DNA of 64,000 nucleotides. Origin: Nocardia sp. BMG51109. Its GTDB lineage: Bacteria; Actinomycetota; Actinomycetes; Mycobacteriales; Mycobacteriaceae. The DNA lies in the NCBI RefSeq assembly GCF_000526215.1, contig NZ_JAFQ01000004.1:5642001-5706000 (forward strand). Reading direction: 5' to 3'. Shown here piece by piece: positions 33,612-55,400 of the stretch; positions within the stretch are counted from its first letter, which is position 1; the number at the start of each line of letters is the position of its first letter. The notes beneath the pieces were generated by a model. It saw only the letters and a program-made list of their open reading frames with translations. It was not told the origin of the DNA and made no database searches. The position numbers and the translations under genes are program-made.

Positions 33612-36600
33612 CACGCCATCCTTTCCGGCGCCGGGCCGTCGCTCTCCAGCGCCAGGTCCACGAGTGTTGCCAGGTCCATGTCGTCGATCGCCGAGTCCGG
33701 TTCGAGGTCGTCGGTGCCCTGCTCGCCGGTGGTCTGTCCGCCGGTGGTTTGTCCGCCGGTGGTCTGTCCGCCGGTGGTCTGTCCGCCGGTGGTCTGTCCG
33801 CCGGTGGTCTGTTCGGCGGTGCCGAACAGTTCGGCCGCCAGGTGTTCGGCGATGGCCGCCGGGCTCGGGAAGTCGAACGCGACCGTCGCCCGCAACCGCA
33901 GGCCGGTGGCCGCGTTCAGCCGGTTGCGCAGTTCGACGGAGGTCAGCGAGTCGAATCCGAGATCCCGGAACGCCCGGGCCGGCGCCACCTCGTCCGCGGA
34001 CGGGTAGCCGAGCGCCGCCGCCACGGTCTCGCAGACCAGGCCGAGCAGCGCGGTGCGGCGTTCGGCGCCGGTCAGGCCGGCCAGTCGTTCCCGCAGCGAA
34101 ATATCCTCGCCCGCAGCGGCATCCACCTGCCGGCGCATCGGGATCCGGACCAGGTCCCGCAGCAGCGGTGGCAGCAGGCCGGTCTCGGCGAGCTGGTGCA
34201 GTGCGGGGGCATCCAGCCGCAAGGGGAGCACGGCGGCGCGGCCCGACCGCATTCCGGCGTCCATCAGGGCGAGGCCCTCGGCCGGGCGGATCGGCCGCAT
34301 GCCGTTGCGGCGCATCCGGTTTTCGAGTTCCTCGTGGTCCAGTTCGCCGATCATGCCGCTGCGCTGGGCCCAGAATCCCCAGCCGAGCGAGGTCGCGGGC
34401 AGCCCACGCACGACCCGGTGCTGTGCCAGGGCGTCCATGAACGTGTTGGCCGCGGCGTAGTTGCTCTGGCCCGGGCTGCCGAACGTGGCGGCGGACGAGG
34501 AGAACAGCACGAACGCGTCGAGGTCGCCGGTCAGTTCGTGCAGGTTCAGGGCGCCGTCCACCTTCGGCCGCAGCACCTTGTCCAGCCGCTGCGGGGTCAG
34601 CGAGGCCAGCACGCCGTCATCCAGGACGCCCGCGGTGTGGAAGACCGCGCTGACCGGGTGGTCGGCCAGCACCTCGGCGAGTGCGTCCCGGTCGGCCACG
34701 TCGCATGCCGCCGTGCTGACGGTGGCGCCCTGGTCTGCCAGTTCCGCTTCCAAATCGGTTGTCCCCGTGCCGCTTCGGCTGATCAGCAGCAGACGCCGGA
34801 TGCCGTGTTCGGCGACGAGATGCCTGGCGACCAGTCCGCCCAGCGTGCCGTTGGCTCCTGTGATCAGCGCGGTGCCGGTCGGGTCCAGGTGCCATCGGGT
34901 GGCCGGGTTGGAGCACTCGGCCGTGTTTGGGTGGATTACCGAGCCCGGCTGGTCTGCCGGGCGGGTCTGGTCGGCCTGGTCGGAGTGGTCGGTCGGGCCG
35001 GAGCGGCCGGTTGTGCTGGGGTGAATCGCTGAGCGGGACTGGTCCGCTGTGCGGGAGCGGCCGGTCGGGTCCGAGTGATCAGCCGTGCTGGGGTGGATCA
35101 CTGGGCGGGACTGGTCTGCCGTGTGGGAGTGGCCTGTCGCGTCAGCGTGATCCGCCGTGCCGGAGTCGGGCGCTGGGCGGGACCGGTTCGTCGCGCGGGA
35201 GCGATCGGCCGGCTCGGAGTGGTCCGCCGGGCGGGTCTGGTCGGCTGGCCGGGAGCGGTTCGCTGGGCGGAGGCGGCGGCCGTGGATGGTGCCGTTGCGC
35301 AGGGCGAGTTGGGGTTCGGTGCCGGTCACGGCCGCGGGGAGGGCGGGATACGGGGCTTCGTCCAGGTCGATCAGGAGGAAGCGGTCCGGGTTTTCGGACT
35401 GGGCCGAGCGGATCAAGCCCCAGGTGGCGGTGTGTACCAGGTCGGGGATGTCGTCGTGGGTGCCGGTGGCGGTCGCGCCCTTGGTGACAAAGGCGAGGCG
35501 GCTGGTGGCGAAATGCTCGTCGGCGAGCCATGTTCGGGCCAGTTCGAGCGTTCGGTGTGTTTCCTCGCGCACGGTGGCGGCGTCCGTCGGGAGCGCGGGG
35601 TCGCACGGTACGAACACGACGTCCGGGACGTCGAGGGCCTTCCGCAGTGACGCCAGGGTTTCGTAGGTGTTCACCGGGATTCCGGCCGTGCCGAGTGCCG
35701 CGGCCACGCCGATCGGGTCGGTGCCGAGCACCGCCCAGCGGCCGGCCGGGGCATCGGCGTCGGCGGGCAGGGGCACCCATTCGGCGTCGAAGAGCGCACC
35801 GTCGGTCACCTCCGGCCGCACCCCGGGTGCGGTCCTCAGCGTGAGCGAGTCGATGACGGCCAGCGGCTCGCCGGTGTGATCGGCCATCGCGACCGCTACG
35901 GTGTCCGTATCGATCCTGGTCACCCGGATCCGCACGGTGGTTGCGCCCGTGGCGTACAGCGACATTCCGCGGATGCTCGCGGGCGTCTCGGACTCGCCCA
36001 GCGTCGCCGACAATGCGGCGTCGATCAATGCCGGGTGCAGTCCGAATCGGGCGGCGTCGGCATGGTCCGCCTCGTCGAGTGTGACCTCGGCGAAGATCTC
36101 GTCCCCGCGCCGCCACGTCGAACCGGTCGCGGACGTGTCGCGCGGCGGCCATTCGCCGAGATCGAACGATGCCGGTTTCGCCTCGGGCGCGAGCACTCCG
36201 GTGGCGTGCCGGGTCCACGGCATGGCCGCCAGAGCTTCCTCGGCGCGGGAGTGCACATCGATTGCCCTGCGCCCGAACGCATCCGGAGCCGCGACCGACA
36301 CCTGCACCGCCAGGCCGCCGGATTCCGGAAGTACCAGGGGCTCATCGAGGGTGAGCGCATCCAGTCGCCCGCACCCCACTTCGTCGCCCGCCCGGATCGC
36401 CAGCTCGACGACGACGCCGGGCACCATCGACGAGTCGTCCGGCAGCCAGGGGAGCGCCGCGGAGGTCAGCCTGCCGGTGACCAGATAGCCGTCGCCGGCC
36501 AGCGGTAGCCCGGCGGGCAGCAGCGGATGGCCGAGCGAGCGCTGTCCGGCCGCGGCCACGTCCGCGGTCGCGGTGTCGTCGTTCAGCCAGTACCGCTGCC

Positions 36601-39600
36601 GCTGGAAGGCGTAGGTGGGCAGGTCGATTCGCCGTCCGCCCGCCTCGGCGGCGGCCGCGGCCCAGCGCACGCCGACACCGTGCACGTGTGCCTCGGCCAC
36701 CGAGGTCAGGAACCGGCTCGGATCGCCACGCTCCCGGCGCAGCGAACCGAGGACGGCGACGCCGGTGTCCAGGGCGTCGACGGTTTCCTGGACCGCGAAT
36801 CCCATGACGGGGTGCGGACTCACCTCGATGAATACCGTATGGCCGTCGGCGAGCAGGGCCCGCGTCGCCCGTTCGAACAGGACCGGCTCGCGAGTGTTGG
36901 CGAACCAGTACTCGGTGTCCATCGCGGCGTCGTGGAGTGCGCCGGTGACCGTCGAATAGAACGGGATCTCGGCCTCGCGCGGGGCGATAGGCTCGAGAAT
37001 CCGCATCAGCTCGGTGCGGATCTCGTCCACCTGAGCGCAGTGCGTGGCGACCGAGACGGGGACCTCCCGCACGCGGATGCCTTCCGCGTCCAGCTCCGCG
37101 GTCAGCTCGTCCAGCGCGGAGCGGTCACCGGCGACCGTGACGAGCCCGGGGGAGTTGATGCCGCCGACCTCGAGCCGTCCGTCCCAGCGCGCGATCCGCG
37201 CTTCGGCGTCCGCCGCGGACAGCGCGACCGAGGCGAGCGCACCGCGCCCGACCAGCCGGTCGGCGAGCACCTTGCTGCGCAGGCCGATGATCCGCGCGGC
37301 ATCCTCCAGGGAGAGGACGCCGGCCACGTACGCCGCGGCGATCTCGCCCTGACTGGTGCCGGTCACGGCGGCGGGTTCGACTCCGTAGGAACGCCACAGC
37401 GCTGCCAGCGACACCATCATGGTGAACAGCGCCGGCTGCACCACGTCGATCCGGTCCAGCGCGGCCGCGTCCTCGGCGCCGCGCAAGACGTCCAGCAGCG
37501 ACCAGCCGAGCAGCGGATCGAAGACCTCCGCGCAGCTCTGGGCCTGCGCCCGGAACACCGGTGAACTGTCCAGGAGTTCCCGGCCCATCGCGGCCCACTG
37601 CGAGCCCTGGCCGGGAAAGACGAAGACCACCTTGGCATCCGGTGGCGCGATCCCGGTGACCACGCCGTCGGTGGGCGCGCCCTCGGCCAGCGCGGCAAGG
37701 CCGCCGGTGAGTTCGTCCCGGCCTCCGATCACGACCGCGCGGTGCTCGAAAAGCGAACGGGTGGCCAGTGAGTACGCGATGTCGATGGTCGAGCGGTCCG
37801 GATGCTCGGTCACGTAGCGCCGCAGCAGGTCGGCCTGATCGCGCAGAGCCGCTTCACTTTTGGCGGACAACAGCCAGGACGCCGCGGTCGGCGCGGGACC
37901 GGCCACGCCGACGGCCGCCTCCTCGGCGGGCGCCTGCTCCACGATCACGTGGGCGTTGGTGCCGCTGATCCCGAACGAGGACACCCCGGCCCGGCGCGGC
38001 CGGTCGACCTCCGGCCACTGGAGGGACTCCGTCACCAGCTCGACCGTGCCCGCGGACCAGTCGACATGCGTGCTCGGCTCGGCCGCGTGCAATGTCTTGG
38101 GCAGCACCCCGTTCCGGATGCCGAGCACCATCTTCATCACCCCGGCCACGCCCGCGGCGGCCTGGGTGTGGCCGATATTCGACTTCAGCGAGCCGAGCCG
38201 CAGCGGGTGGCCGGACCGGTTGCGGCCGTAGGTGGCCAGCAGCGCCTGCGCCTCGATCGGGTCGCCGAGCGCGGTGCCGGTGCCGTGCGCCTCCACGAGG
38301 TCGACCTCGGACGGCCCGATGCCGGCGTCGGCGAGCGCGTTGCGGATCACCCGCTGCTGGGACGGACCGTTCGGCGCGGTCAGGCCGTTGCTCGCGCCGT
38401 CGGAGTTGATCGCGGTGCCGGACAGGATCGCGAGGACCGGATGCCCGTTGCGGCGTGCGTCGGAAAGACGTTCCAGCACAAGCATTCCGGCGCCCTCGGC
38501 GAGTCCGGTGCCGTCCGCGTCGTCGGAGAACGACTTGGACCGCCCGTCCGCCGCGAGCGCACCCTGCCTGCTGAATTCGATGAACATCACGGGACTGGCC
38601 ATGACGGTGACGCCGCCGGCGAGCGCGAGCGCGCTCTCCCCGTTGCGCAGCGCCCGCACCGCCATGTGGATGGCGACCAGCGAGGACGAGCACGCGGTGT
38701 CCACGGTGACCGAGGGTCCCTCGAATCCGAACGCGTAGGACACCCGGCCGGACATCACGGCGGCCGAATTCCCGGTTCCGGCATAGCCTGCCAGTGCCTC
38801 GTCGGCGCTGCGCATGACACGATCGCCGTAGTCCTGGATGCTGGTGCCGACGAAGACCGCGGTGTCGCTGCCGCGCAGCGCGGCGGGGTCGATGCCGGCG
38901 CGTTCCAGGCTCTCCCAGGAGATTTCGAGCAGCAGCCGCTGCTGCGGGTCCATGGCCAGCGCCTCGCGCGGGTTGACGCCGAAGAACGCCGGATCGAAAT
39001 CGGCGACGTCGTCCAGGAATCCGCCGTGCCGCACGTAGGACTTGCCCACCACGCCGCGCGCGGGGTCGTAGAGGTTCTCCACGTCCCAGCCTCGGTCGGA
39101 CGGGAACTCCGCCACTGCGTCGCGGCCCTCGGAGACCAACTGCCACAGGTCTTCCGGCGAGCGGACGTGGCCGGGGAAACGGCAGCCCATGGCCACGATC
39201 GCGATCGGCTCGTCGGTGCTCGCCCCGGTGCGGGTGGTGGTGGCGGTGTCGTCCGCGACGCCGAGCAGTTCGGTGCGGAGCTGCTCGGCCAGTGCCGCGG
39301 GTGTCGGGTAGTCGTAGATCAGCGTGGACGGCAGCCGCAGGCCCGTCTCGGTGTCCAGGCGGTCCCGCAGTTCGAGCGCGGTGAGCGAATCGAAGCCGAG
39401 ATCGCTGAACGGCCGGTTCGACGCGACGTCCGCGACGCCGCCGTGGCCGAGCACGAAAGCCGTGGCGGATTGCACGATCTCCAGTACGGCGGCGCGCTGC
39501 CCGGCCTCGGGCATCGCCTCCAGTCGTCGCCGCAGCTCGGCATCGCCGGCGGCGGTGACGGAATCCTGTTCGGCCGGTGCGGGATTCGCCGCGGGGATGC

Positions 39601-42600
39601 CGCGCAGCAGCGGACTCGGCCGCGACAGGGTGAACGTGGACGCGAACCGTTCCCAGTCCACATCGGCCACGACGACCGCGGTTTCGTCGCGCTCGACGGT
39701 GTGCCGCATGGCCGACAGCGCCGGATCCACCGGAAGATGGCCCAGCCCCGTGCGTTTCCCGTCCCGCGGTTCGTCGCCGGAGAGGTCGATCAGTCCCCAG
39801 CCGATCGAACTGGCGGTCAGTCCGCGGGCCCGCCGCCGTTCGGCCAGGGCGTCGAGTTCGGCGCTGGCGGCGGCGTAGGTGGCGAGTTCGCCGCTGCCCC
39901 AGACTCCCGCGACCGACGAGAACAGCACGAAGGCGTCCAGGTCCTCGTCGTCGAACAGCGCGTCGAGGTGTGCCGCGATGGTCGCCTTGGCGGCGATCGC
40001 GGTGCGGAGCATCGCCGGTGTGGTGGCCGCGAGCGGGGCGGGTTCGCGGTGGGCGTCGGCGTGCACGACGGCCCGTATCGGCGGTCCGTCGTGGGCATCG
40101 ACCGCCGCGGCGAGGGCCTGGTGGTCGGTGGCGTCACAGACGGCGACGCCGACGCCCGCGCCCAGCTCGCGCAGCTCCGCTTCCAGCGCGGCCTGGTCCT
40201 CGGTCTCCGCTCGGGCGATCAGCAGGAGATGTTCGGCGCCCTCGCGGGCGGCCCAGCGGGCGACGTGTGCGCCCAATCCCGTTGTGCCGCCGGTGATCAG
40301 GACGGTTCCGGCCGGTTTCCAGCGCTCGGCGGAGGCGGACCGGCCGGCCGCCGGAACCAGCCGCCGGGCGAAGATCCCGGTCGGGCGCACCGCCACTTGA
40401 TCTTCGCCGTGGTCGCCGGTCAGTACGCCGCACAATCGGGTCACGGCCACCGGGTCGAGGGTCTGCGGGAGATCGACCAGGCCGCCCCACCGGTTCGGAT
40501 GTTCCAGCGCGGCCACGCGGCCGAGCCCCCAGACCCGCGCCGCGGTCGGGGTCACCGGTTCTCCGACCGGCACCGCGCCGCGGGTCAGGCACCACAGCGG
40601 CGCGTCGATGCCGCAGTCGCCGAGCGCCTGGATCAGCGACAGAGTGGCGACCGTGTCGTCTCCGAGCAGAGCGATCACGCCACGAAACACTGTGTCCCGC
40701 TGTATTTCCCGAATCCGGTCGGCGAGCGAGTCGCGGTCGGGTTCCGGCGGTGCGGGCAGGACGACGGTGTGGGCGTCGTGGCGGGTCAGCGCTTCCGTGA
40801 CGGTCCCGAGCTCGGCGGCCTCCTCGGGGGCCACCAGCAGCCAGGTGCCGGACGGCGCGGGGGCCGGTTCGGTGATCAGCTGTTCCCAGGTGATCCGGTA
40901 TCGCCACTCCTCCTCGGCCCGTTCGGCATTCCCCGAGGAGAGCCAGAACTGCCGGTGCTGGAAGGGATACGGCGGCAACTCCACGCGGCGGCCGTGCGGA
41001 AAGTGCCGGCTCCAGTCCACCGGGAGCCCACGCGAATACGCCTCGGCGAGGGCCGGAACGTGGTCGGCGTGCGGTGTGCCGAGCACCGTGCCGCCGGTGC
41101 CGACGACGTCCTCGATCGCCGGAACGAGCGCCGCGGCGGGGTCGAGGTCGACGAAGTGCCGATGACCGCCGTCCAGCAACGAGCGGACCTCGGCGGGGAG
41201 ATCGTCGGTGGCATAGCATGCGATCGTGCCGCCGGGAATCTCCTGGTGCCCTTCCGAACACACCGCCCTGGCGCCGTCCTCGAGGGACAGTGCACCGGCG
41301 ATGCAGGCGGCGGCGATCCGGGTATTGCCTCGGCCCAGTACGGCATCCGGTTCGACGCCGCGTGAGCGCCACAGTGCGGCCGCCGATACGAGGATCGCCC
41401 AGGACAGCACCGCGTCCGGTGCGGTGGCCGTCCGCAACTCCGAGATGAGGGATCGATCCGTCATCGACCGCACGGCCGCAGCACATTCCGCGAGGCGGGC
41501 GGCGAACACCGGGCTGGCGTCCAGCAGCTCGGCCGCTCCCGCCTGCGGCGATTCGGGGAGAACGAAGACCACCTTGCCCGCGACGGCGGTTCCCTCCGCG
41601 ACGTGCGGGGAGGTCTCTCCGGCACGCAGCGCCGCCAGTCCGGTGCGCGCCTGTTCCACGTCGTCCGCCGGCACCACCGCACGGTGCCCGAATGTCGACC
41701 GGCCCACTGCCAGTGAGAAACCCACATCCGCGAGATCGTGGGCGTCGATGACGGACAGCAGCCGGTCGGCCTGCGCGCGCAGCGCCGCCGGTGTCTTGGC
41801 GGACAGCACCAGCGGCACGGGAATCGGGCCGTCACCCCGCTCCGCGGCGGGCTGCTTCGGCGCCTGCCCGACGATCACGTGCGCATTGGTGCCGCTGATC
41901 CCGAACGCCGACACCGCCGCCCGCCGGGCCCGCCCGGTGTCCGGCCACGGCGTCGGCTCGGCCAGCGGGACGACACCGCCGGACGACCAGGACACGTGCG
42001 CGGTCGGGCGGTCCAGGTGCAGGATCTCGGGCAGCACGCCGTGCCGCATCGCCATGATCATCTTGATCAGTCCGGCCGCGCCGGCGGCGGCCTGGGTGTG
42101 CCCGAGATTGGATTTCACCGTGCCCAGCAGCAGCGGCCGGTCCGCGGGGCGGGACGCGCCGTAGGTCTCGAGCAGCGCCCGCGCCTCGATGGGGTCGCCG
42201 AGGGTGGTGCCGGTGCCGTGCGCCTCCACGGCGTCCACCTCGTCGGCGGTCAGGCCCGCATCGGCGAGCGCGGCGCGGATGACGGCCTTCTGGGAAGGTC
42301 CGTTCGGGGCGGTCAAACCATTGCTCGCCCCGTCGGAATTCACGGCCGAACCGTGCACGACCGCCAGCACGGGATGACCGTGCCGCTCTGCGTCGGAAAG
42401 CTTTTCGAGAACCAGGACCCCGGCGCCCTCACCCCAGGCGGTGCCGTCGGCCGCGTCGGCGAAGGCCTTGATGCGGCCGTCGGCCGCCAGTCCGCGCTGT
42501 CGCGAGAATTCGATGAATCCGTCCGGGGTGGAGATGATGGTGACGCCGCCGGCCAGCGCGAGCGAGCATTCACCGGTGCGCAGCGCCCGCGTCGCGAGGT

Positions 42601-43237
42601 GCAGCGCCACCAGGGACGAGGAGCACGCGGTATCGAGGGTGATGGCCGGGCCGTGGGTGCCGAGGAAATAGGCGATGCGCCCGGAGATGACGCTGGGCGT
42701 GGTGCCCGTGAGCCGGTAGCCGTCGCCATCGGTCGCGGCGGTCTGATCGTGGCCGTAACCGCTGTAGGTGGCGCCGAGAAAGATACCGGTGGGGCTGTTG
42801 CGAAGGGCGTGCGGATCGATGCCGGCGTGGTCGACCGCCTCCCAGGTGACCTCCAGGGCGATCCGCTGCTGCGGGTCCATCGCGGTGGCTTCGCGGGGTG
42901 AGATCCCGAAGAAGTCCGCATCGAATCCCGCTGCGCCGTAGACGAATCCGCCCTCGCGGACGTAGGTCTTGCCGGTCGTTCCGGGTGCCGGATCGTACAG
43001 CTCGGTGGTGTTCCAGCCGCGGTCGGTGGGGAAGGGGCCGATGGCGTCCTTGCCGTCGGCCACGAAGGCCCACAGGTCGTCGGCGGAGGCGATGCCGCCC
43101 GGATAGCGGCAGCCGATGCCGACCACGGCGATCGGCTCGTTCGCGCCGCTCTCCAGCGCCTGAATGCGATTCCTTGCTTCCCGGAGATCGACCGTGACCT
43201 GCTTCAGGAAGTGACGGAGCTTTTCCTCGTTGGACAT
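33611..43237 (-). CDS. Type I PKS, two modules: KS-AT(dead)-KR-ACP, KS-AT-DH(dead)-KR-ACP
   Basis: A 3208-residue protein with an N-terminal docking helix. Module 1: KS with Cys near residue 203. The AT (about residues 550-740) is collapsed: PGQGSQ reads LPESPQAG and the GHSQGE serine motif reads GRGNTR, so it cannot form an acyl-enzyme. The KR binds NADPH (TGGTTGLG) but has YAAAS instead of YAAAN, and the ACP is intact (GFDSL near 1280). Module 2: KS, Cys near 1515; AT with GTSQGE and VATHCAQVD, so probably methylmalonyl-like. The DH (about 2230-2480) lacks HxxxGxxxxP, reading [11 protein letters not shown], but keeps HPALIDAAL. The KR has LDD (B-type) and complete SYN residues; ACP near 3095. 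Two repetitive insertions interrupt module 2. Confidence 0.9.
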   Translation of the reverse strand: MSNEEKLRHFLKQVTVDLREARNRIQALESGANEPIAVVGIGCRYPGGIASADDLWAFVADGKDAIGPFPTDRGWNTTELYDPAPGTTGKTYVREGGFVYGAAGFDADFFGISPREATAMDPQQRIALEVTWEAVDHAGIDPHALRNSPTGIFLGATYSGYGHDQTAATDGDGYRLTGTTPSVISGRIAYFLGTHGPAITLDTACSSSLVALHLATRALRTGECSLALAGGVTIISTPDGFIEFSRQRGLAADGRIKAFADAADGTAWGEGAGVLVLEKLSDAERHGHPVLAVVHGSAVNSDGASNGLTAPNGPSQKAVIRAALADAGLTADEVDAVEAHGTGTTLGDPIEARALLETYGASRPADRPLLLGTVKSNLGHTQAAAGAAGLIKMIMAMRHGVLPEILHLDRPTAHVSWSSGGVVPLAEPTPWPDTGRARRAAVSAFGISGTNAHVIVGQAPKQPAAERGDGPIPVPLVLSAKTPAALRAQADRLLSVIDAHDLADVGFSLAVGRSTFGHRAVVPADDVEQARTGLAALRAGETSPHVAEGTAVAGKVVFVLPESPQAGAAELLDASPVFAARLAECAAAVRSMTDRSLISELRTATAPDAVLSWAILVSAAALWRSRGVEPDAVLGRGNTRIAAACIAGALSLEDGARAVCSEGHQEIPGGTIACYATDDLPAEVRSLLDGGHRHFVDLDPAAALVPAIEDVVGTGGTVLGTPHADHVPALAEAYSRGLPVDWSRHFPHGRRVELPPYPFQHRQFWLSSGNAERAEEEWRYRITWEQLITEPAPAPSGTWLLVAPEEAAELGTVTEALTRHDAHTVVLPAPPEPDRDSLADRIREIQRDTVFRGVIALLGDDTVATLSLIQALGDCGIDAPLWCLTRGAVPVGEPVTPTAARVWGLGRVAALEHPNRWGGLVDLPQTLDPVAVTRLCGVLTGDHGEDQVAVRPTGIFARRLVPAAGRSASAERWKPAGTVLITGGTTGLGAHVARWAAREGAEHLLLIARAETEDQAALEAELRELGAGVGVAVCDATDHQALAAAVDAHDGPPIRAVVHADAHREPAPLAATTPAMLRTAIAAKATIAAHLDALFDDEDLDAFVLFSSVAGVWGSGELATYAAASAELDALAERRRARGLTASSIGWGLIDLSGDEPRDGKRTGLGHLPVDPALSAMRHTVERDETAVVVADVDWERFASTFTLSRPSPLLRGIPAANPAPAEQDSVTAAGDAELRRRLEAMPEAGQRAAVLEIVQSATAFVLGHGGVADVASNRPFSDLGFDSLTALELRDRLDTETGLRLPSTLIYDYPTPAALAEQLRTELLGVADDTATTTRTGASTDEPIAIVAMGCRFPGHVRSPEDLWQLVSEGRDAVAEFPSDRGWDVENLYDPARGVVGKSYVRHGGFLDDVADFDPAFFGVNPREALAMDPQQRLLLEISWESLERAGIDPAALRGSDTAVFVGTSIQDYGDRVMRSADEALAGYAGTGNSAAVMSGRVSYAFGFEGPSVTVDTACSSSLVAIHMAVRALRNGESALALAGGVTVMASPVMFIEFSRQGALAADGRSKSFSDDADGTGLAEGAGMLVLERLSDARRNGHPVLAILSGTAINSDGASNGLTAPNGPSQQRVIRNALADAGIGPSEVDLVEAHGTGTALGDPIEAQALLATYGRNRSGHPLRLGSLKSNIGHTQAAAGVAGVMKMVLGIRNGVLPKTLHAAEPSTHVDWSAGTVELVTESLQWPEVDRPRRAGVSSFGISGTNAHVIVEQAPAEEAAVGVAGPAPTAASWLLSAKSEAALRDQADLLRRYVTEHPDRSTIDIAYSLATRSLFEHRAVVIGGRDELTGGLAALAEGAPTDGVVTGIAPPDAKVVFVFPGQGSQWAAMGRELLDSSPVFRAQAQSCAEVFDPLLGWSLLDVLRGAEDAAALDRIDVVQPALFTMMVSLAALWRSYGVEPAAVTGTSQGEIAAAYVAGVLSLEDAARIIGLRSKVLADRLVGRGALASVALSAADAEARIARWDGRLEVGGINSPGLVTVAGDRSALDELTAELDAEGIRVREVPVSVATHCAQVDEIRTELMRILEPIAPREAEIPFYSTVTGALHDAAMDTEYWFANTREPVLFERATRALLADGHTVFIEVSPHPVMGFAVQETVDALDTGVAVLGSLRRERGDPSRFLTSVAEAHVHGVGVRWAAAAAEAGGRRIDLPTYAFQRQRYWLNDDTATADVAAAGQRSLGHPLLPAGLPLAGDGYLVTGRLTSAALPWLPDDSSMVPGVVVELAIRAGDEVGCGRLDALTLDEPLVLPESGGLAVQVSVAAPDAFGRRAIDVHSRAEEALAAMPWTRHATGVLAPEAKPASFDLGEWPPRDTSATGSTWRRGDEIFAEVTLDEADHADAARFGLHPALIDAALSATLGESETPASIRGMSLYATGATTVRIRVTRIDTDTVAVAMADHTGEPLAVIDSLTLRTAPGVRPEVTDGALFDAEWVPLPADADAPAGRWAVLGTDPIGVAAALGTAGIPVNTYETLASLRKALDVPDVVFVPCDPALPTDAATVREETHRTLELARTWLADEHFATSRLAFVTKGATATGTHDDIPDLVHTATWGLIRSAQSENPDRFLLIDLDEAPYPALPAAVTGTEPQLALRNGTIHGRRLRPANRSRPADQTRPADHSEPADRSRATNRSRPAPDSGTADHADATGHSHTADQSRPVIHPSTADHSDPTGRSRTADQSRSAIHPSTTGRSGPTDHSDQADQTRPADQPGSVIHPNTAECSNPATRWHLDPTGTALITGANGTLGGLVARHLVAEHGIRRLLLISRSGTGTTDLEAELADQGATVSTAACDVADRDALAEVLADHPVSAVFHTAGVLDDGVLASLTPQRLDKVLRPKVDGALNLHELTGDLDAFVLFSSSAATFGSPGQSNYAAANTFMDALAQHRVVRGLPATSLGWGFWAQRSGMIGELDHEELENRMRRNGMRPIRPAEGLALMDAGMRSGRAAVLPLRLDAPALHQLAETGLLPPLLRDLVRIPMRRQVDAAAGEDISLRERLAGLTGAERRTALLGLVCETVAAALGYPSADEVAPARAFRDLGFDSLTSVELRNRLNAATGLRLRATVAFDFPSPAAIAEHLAAELFGTAEQTTGGQTTGGQTTGGQTTGGQTTGGQTTGEQGTDDLEPDSAIDDMDLATLVDLALESDGPAPERMA
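33725..33814. repeat. 15-bp tandem repeat, six copies, encoding TGGQT units
   Basis: Six near-identical 15-base units (GCCGGTGGTCTGTCC on the plus strand; one has a T for C) encode a TTGGQ ladder between the last ACP and the C-terminal docking helix of the PKS. Period is a multiple of three, so length can vary without frame loss. A flexible linker is the likely protein role. Confidence 0.9.
34905..35265. repeat. Degenerate 72-bp repeat inserted in the KR region of the PKS
   Basis: About 120 residues rich in Asp, His, Ser, Arg, Pro and Thr ([19 protein letters not shown] and similar) lie between [10 protein letters not shown] and the KR Rossmann start [16 protein letters not shown] copies with period 72 can be aligned, for example around 35013 and 35085. 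Normal KR domains have only a short linker here. It lies between the structural and catalytic halves of the KR, so folding may be tolerated. Confidence 0.75.
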
Positions 43238-43278
43238 TCACACACTCCTCGGGTCGTTCGGGAGATCAACGTACGAAA

Positions 43279-52387
<9,109 letters not shown>

Positions 52388-52401
<14 letters not shown>

Positions 52402-55400
52402 CGTCGAAGCCCCCCAGTTTCCGGTCGATCAGGTCGAACAGTTCGTCGTTCGTCGCGGTCGTGAACTCGGCGTGGTCGAGCTGTCCGGCCGAGTTCTCCC
52501 GCCAGGTCCACAGCATCGTGTCGAGTCGTTTCGCCAGCACGGCCAGTTCGTCGGCCGGGCGCTCGCCGGTGAACAACGCCTCCAGCCGGTCCAGTTCGGC
52601 GAGTCCCGGTGCGGCGGCGCCGTTGTCGAGACCGAGTTCGCGCCGCAGGTGGGCCACCACCGCATCCGGTGTGGGAAAGTCGAACACCAGCGTGGACGGC
52701 AGGCCCGCGCCGGTCGCCGAACTCAGCCGGTTGCGCAGTTCGACCGCCATCAGCGAATCGAAGCCGAGCGAGCGGAACGGGCGGCTCGGCTCGATCGCGT
52801 CGCGGGCGTCCTCGTCCAGCGTGAGATGGCCGAGCACGGCGCCCGCGTGTGCGCGAACCACATCGTGCAGGATCCGATCCTGTTCGGGCGCGGGCAATCC
52901 GGCCAGCCGGGCGGGCAATTCCGGTTCGTCGCCGGTGGTTTCGGCCTCGACGTCCGGGAGTTCGGCGAACAACGCGGTGGGCCGCTTGGCCCGGAACGTC
53001 CGCGCGAAGCGGTCCCAGCGCAGGTCGGCGAGGATCGGCACGCAGTCCTCCCGGTCCAGCGCCTGGTGCAGGGCCGCGGTGGCCGGTTCCGGTGCCAGCT
53101 CGTGAATACCCTCGAGGCGGCCGCGCGCGCCGAGGCCGTCGGCCGCCATACCCGTTGCCCGCCAGGTGCCCCACGCGACCGCCGTGGCCGGAAGCCCCTG
53201 TCCGCGACGGACTTCGGCCAACGACTGGAGGTAGGCGTTGCCCGGGGCGTAGTTCCCGAGCCCGGGCAGCCCGAAGGTGGCGGAGAACGAGGAGAACAGC
53301 ACGAATGCCGACAGCGGCGCGTCCAGCGTCAGGTCGTGCAGATGCCGCGCACCGAGCGCCTTGACGCGCAGCACCCGATCCATCCGTTCGGGTGTCAGCG
53401 CCTCGACCACGCAGTCGTCCAGCGCCGCCGCGGCATGGAACACGGCGTCGAGCGGATGCTCCTCGGGGATTCTCGCGAGCACCCGCGCGAGCGCGTCCCG
53501 GTCGGCGACGTCGCAGGCCTCGATGGTCACCGCGGCCCCGAGTTCGGTCAGTTCGGCGGCGAGTTCCGCGGCGCCCGGCGCCTCCCCTCCGCGGCGGCCG
53601 AGGAGCACGAGGTGCTCGGCGCCCGCCCGGGCCAGCCACCGGGCGATGTGCGCGCCGACGCCGCCGGTGCCGCCGGTGATCACCGTGCTGCCGTGCGGTT
53701 TCCAGGCGCGGGACGGCGGTGTCGCGGGCGCGCGGACGAAGCGCTGGGCGTGCACCGTGCCGGACCGGATCGCGAGCCGGTCCTCGATGCCGGCGCCGGC
53801 CAGCACCGAAACCAGCGGCGCGACCGCCTCTTCCGGTTCGTCGGGGAGATCGATCAGGCCGCCCCAGAGCCGGGGATGCTCCAGCGCGACGACCTGACCG
53901 AGTCCCCACACCTGCGCCTGCACGGGCGACGACGGCGAATCGGCGGGCCGCACGCTCATCGCGGCGCGCGTGGCGCACCACAGCGGTGCTTCGACGCCGT
54001 GCTGCTCCCGGACCCGGATCAGGTCCTGGATCAGCGCGACGGTCGAGGCGAGACCGGCGGGCAGGGCCGGGTGGCCGGGGAGCGGCGTCTCGTCCAGCGC
54101 CAGCAACGACAGCACTCCGGCAATGTCGCTGCCGCGCACGGCTTCCGGAACGTCCGCGGGCGAAACCGGCTCCGCCCGGACACCCTGTCCGGCGAGCGCC
54201 GACGTCCACGACTGCGCGAGCGCCCGATCCTCGGCCACCACCAGCCACGTACCGTGCACGCCGGCCGGTTCGGGCACCGTGATCGGTTGCCATTCCACGC
54301 GATAACGCCAGTCGTCGATCGACGAGCGGTGAGGTGCCGGCCCGTCGAGCCAGAATCGGCGGCGCTGGAAGGCGTAGGTCGGCAGATCGATGTGCCGGCC
54401 GCCCGGAACGAAGGGCCCCCAGGCGACCGGCAGACCCTGGGCGTGCGCGTGCGCGAGGGACGTGAGCAGTTGCTGCCGCCCGCCGCGGTCGCGCTGCAAC
54501 GTGGACAGGACCGCGACGTCGTGGCGGTGGCCCACGCCGCCGTGCAGCGCGGGCGTGAGGACCGGATGCGGGCTGATCTCGACGAAATGCCGGAAACCGT
54601 CCTCGAGGAGTTCCGTGACGGCCGCGCCGAATCGGACGGTCTGCCGCAGGTTCGTGGCCCAGTAGTCCGGGGTGAGCGCGGCCGTGTCGACGGCTTGCGC
54701 GGTCACCGTGGAGTACAGCGGAATCCGGCCCGCGCGCGCGGCGATGCCGGCGAGATCGGCGACGAGTCGTCCGGTGACAGCATCGACATGAGGGGAGTGC
54801 GAGGCGTAGTCGACCGGGATCCGGCGGGCACGCACGTCGGCCGCCTCGCAGTCGGCGAGGAACTTCTCCAGCGCCGGAATGTCGCCCGCGACAATGGTAT
54901 CGGCGGGCCCGTTGACCGCCGCGACGGACAGCCCGGGCACGAGCCGGGCGGCGGCATCGTCCGGCGACAGGGCGACGGAGGCCATTCCGCCGCGCCCGGA
55001 AAGCTTGTCGGCGATCGCCCGTGCCCGGGTGACGACGATCCGGGCGCCGTCGTCGAGCGACAGCCCGCCCGCGACGCAGGCGGCGGCGATCTCGCCCTGC
55101 GAATGACCGACGACGGCACCAGGACGCACGCCGTGCGATTCCCAGACGGCGGCGAGCGCGACCATCACGGCCCACAGCGCGGCCTGCACGACGTCCACAC
55201 GCTCCAGCGAGTCGCCCCGGCGCAGCAGATCGGCCACGGAGAAATCGGCGAAGGCGCCCAGCGCGGCATCGCACTCCGCCAGCCGGGCGGCGAAGACCGG
55301 ATGGGAGTCCAGCAGGTCCGCCGCCATGCCGGCCCACTGCGAGCCCTGCCCCGGGAACACGAACACCACGCCGTCGTCGCCGCGGGAAGCCCGGCCCTGC

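Noticed and set aside
37802..41365. Very long plus-strand open frame (over 1100 codons) inside the PKS region
   Set aside because: It is antisense to a PKS gene with full KS, AT, DH, KR and ACP motifs; its composition (His/Gln/Gly/Arg-rich, no domains) is that of a GC-driven shadow frame.
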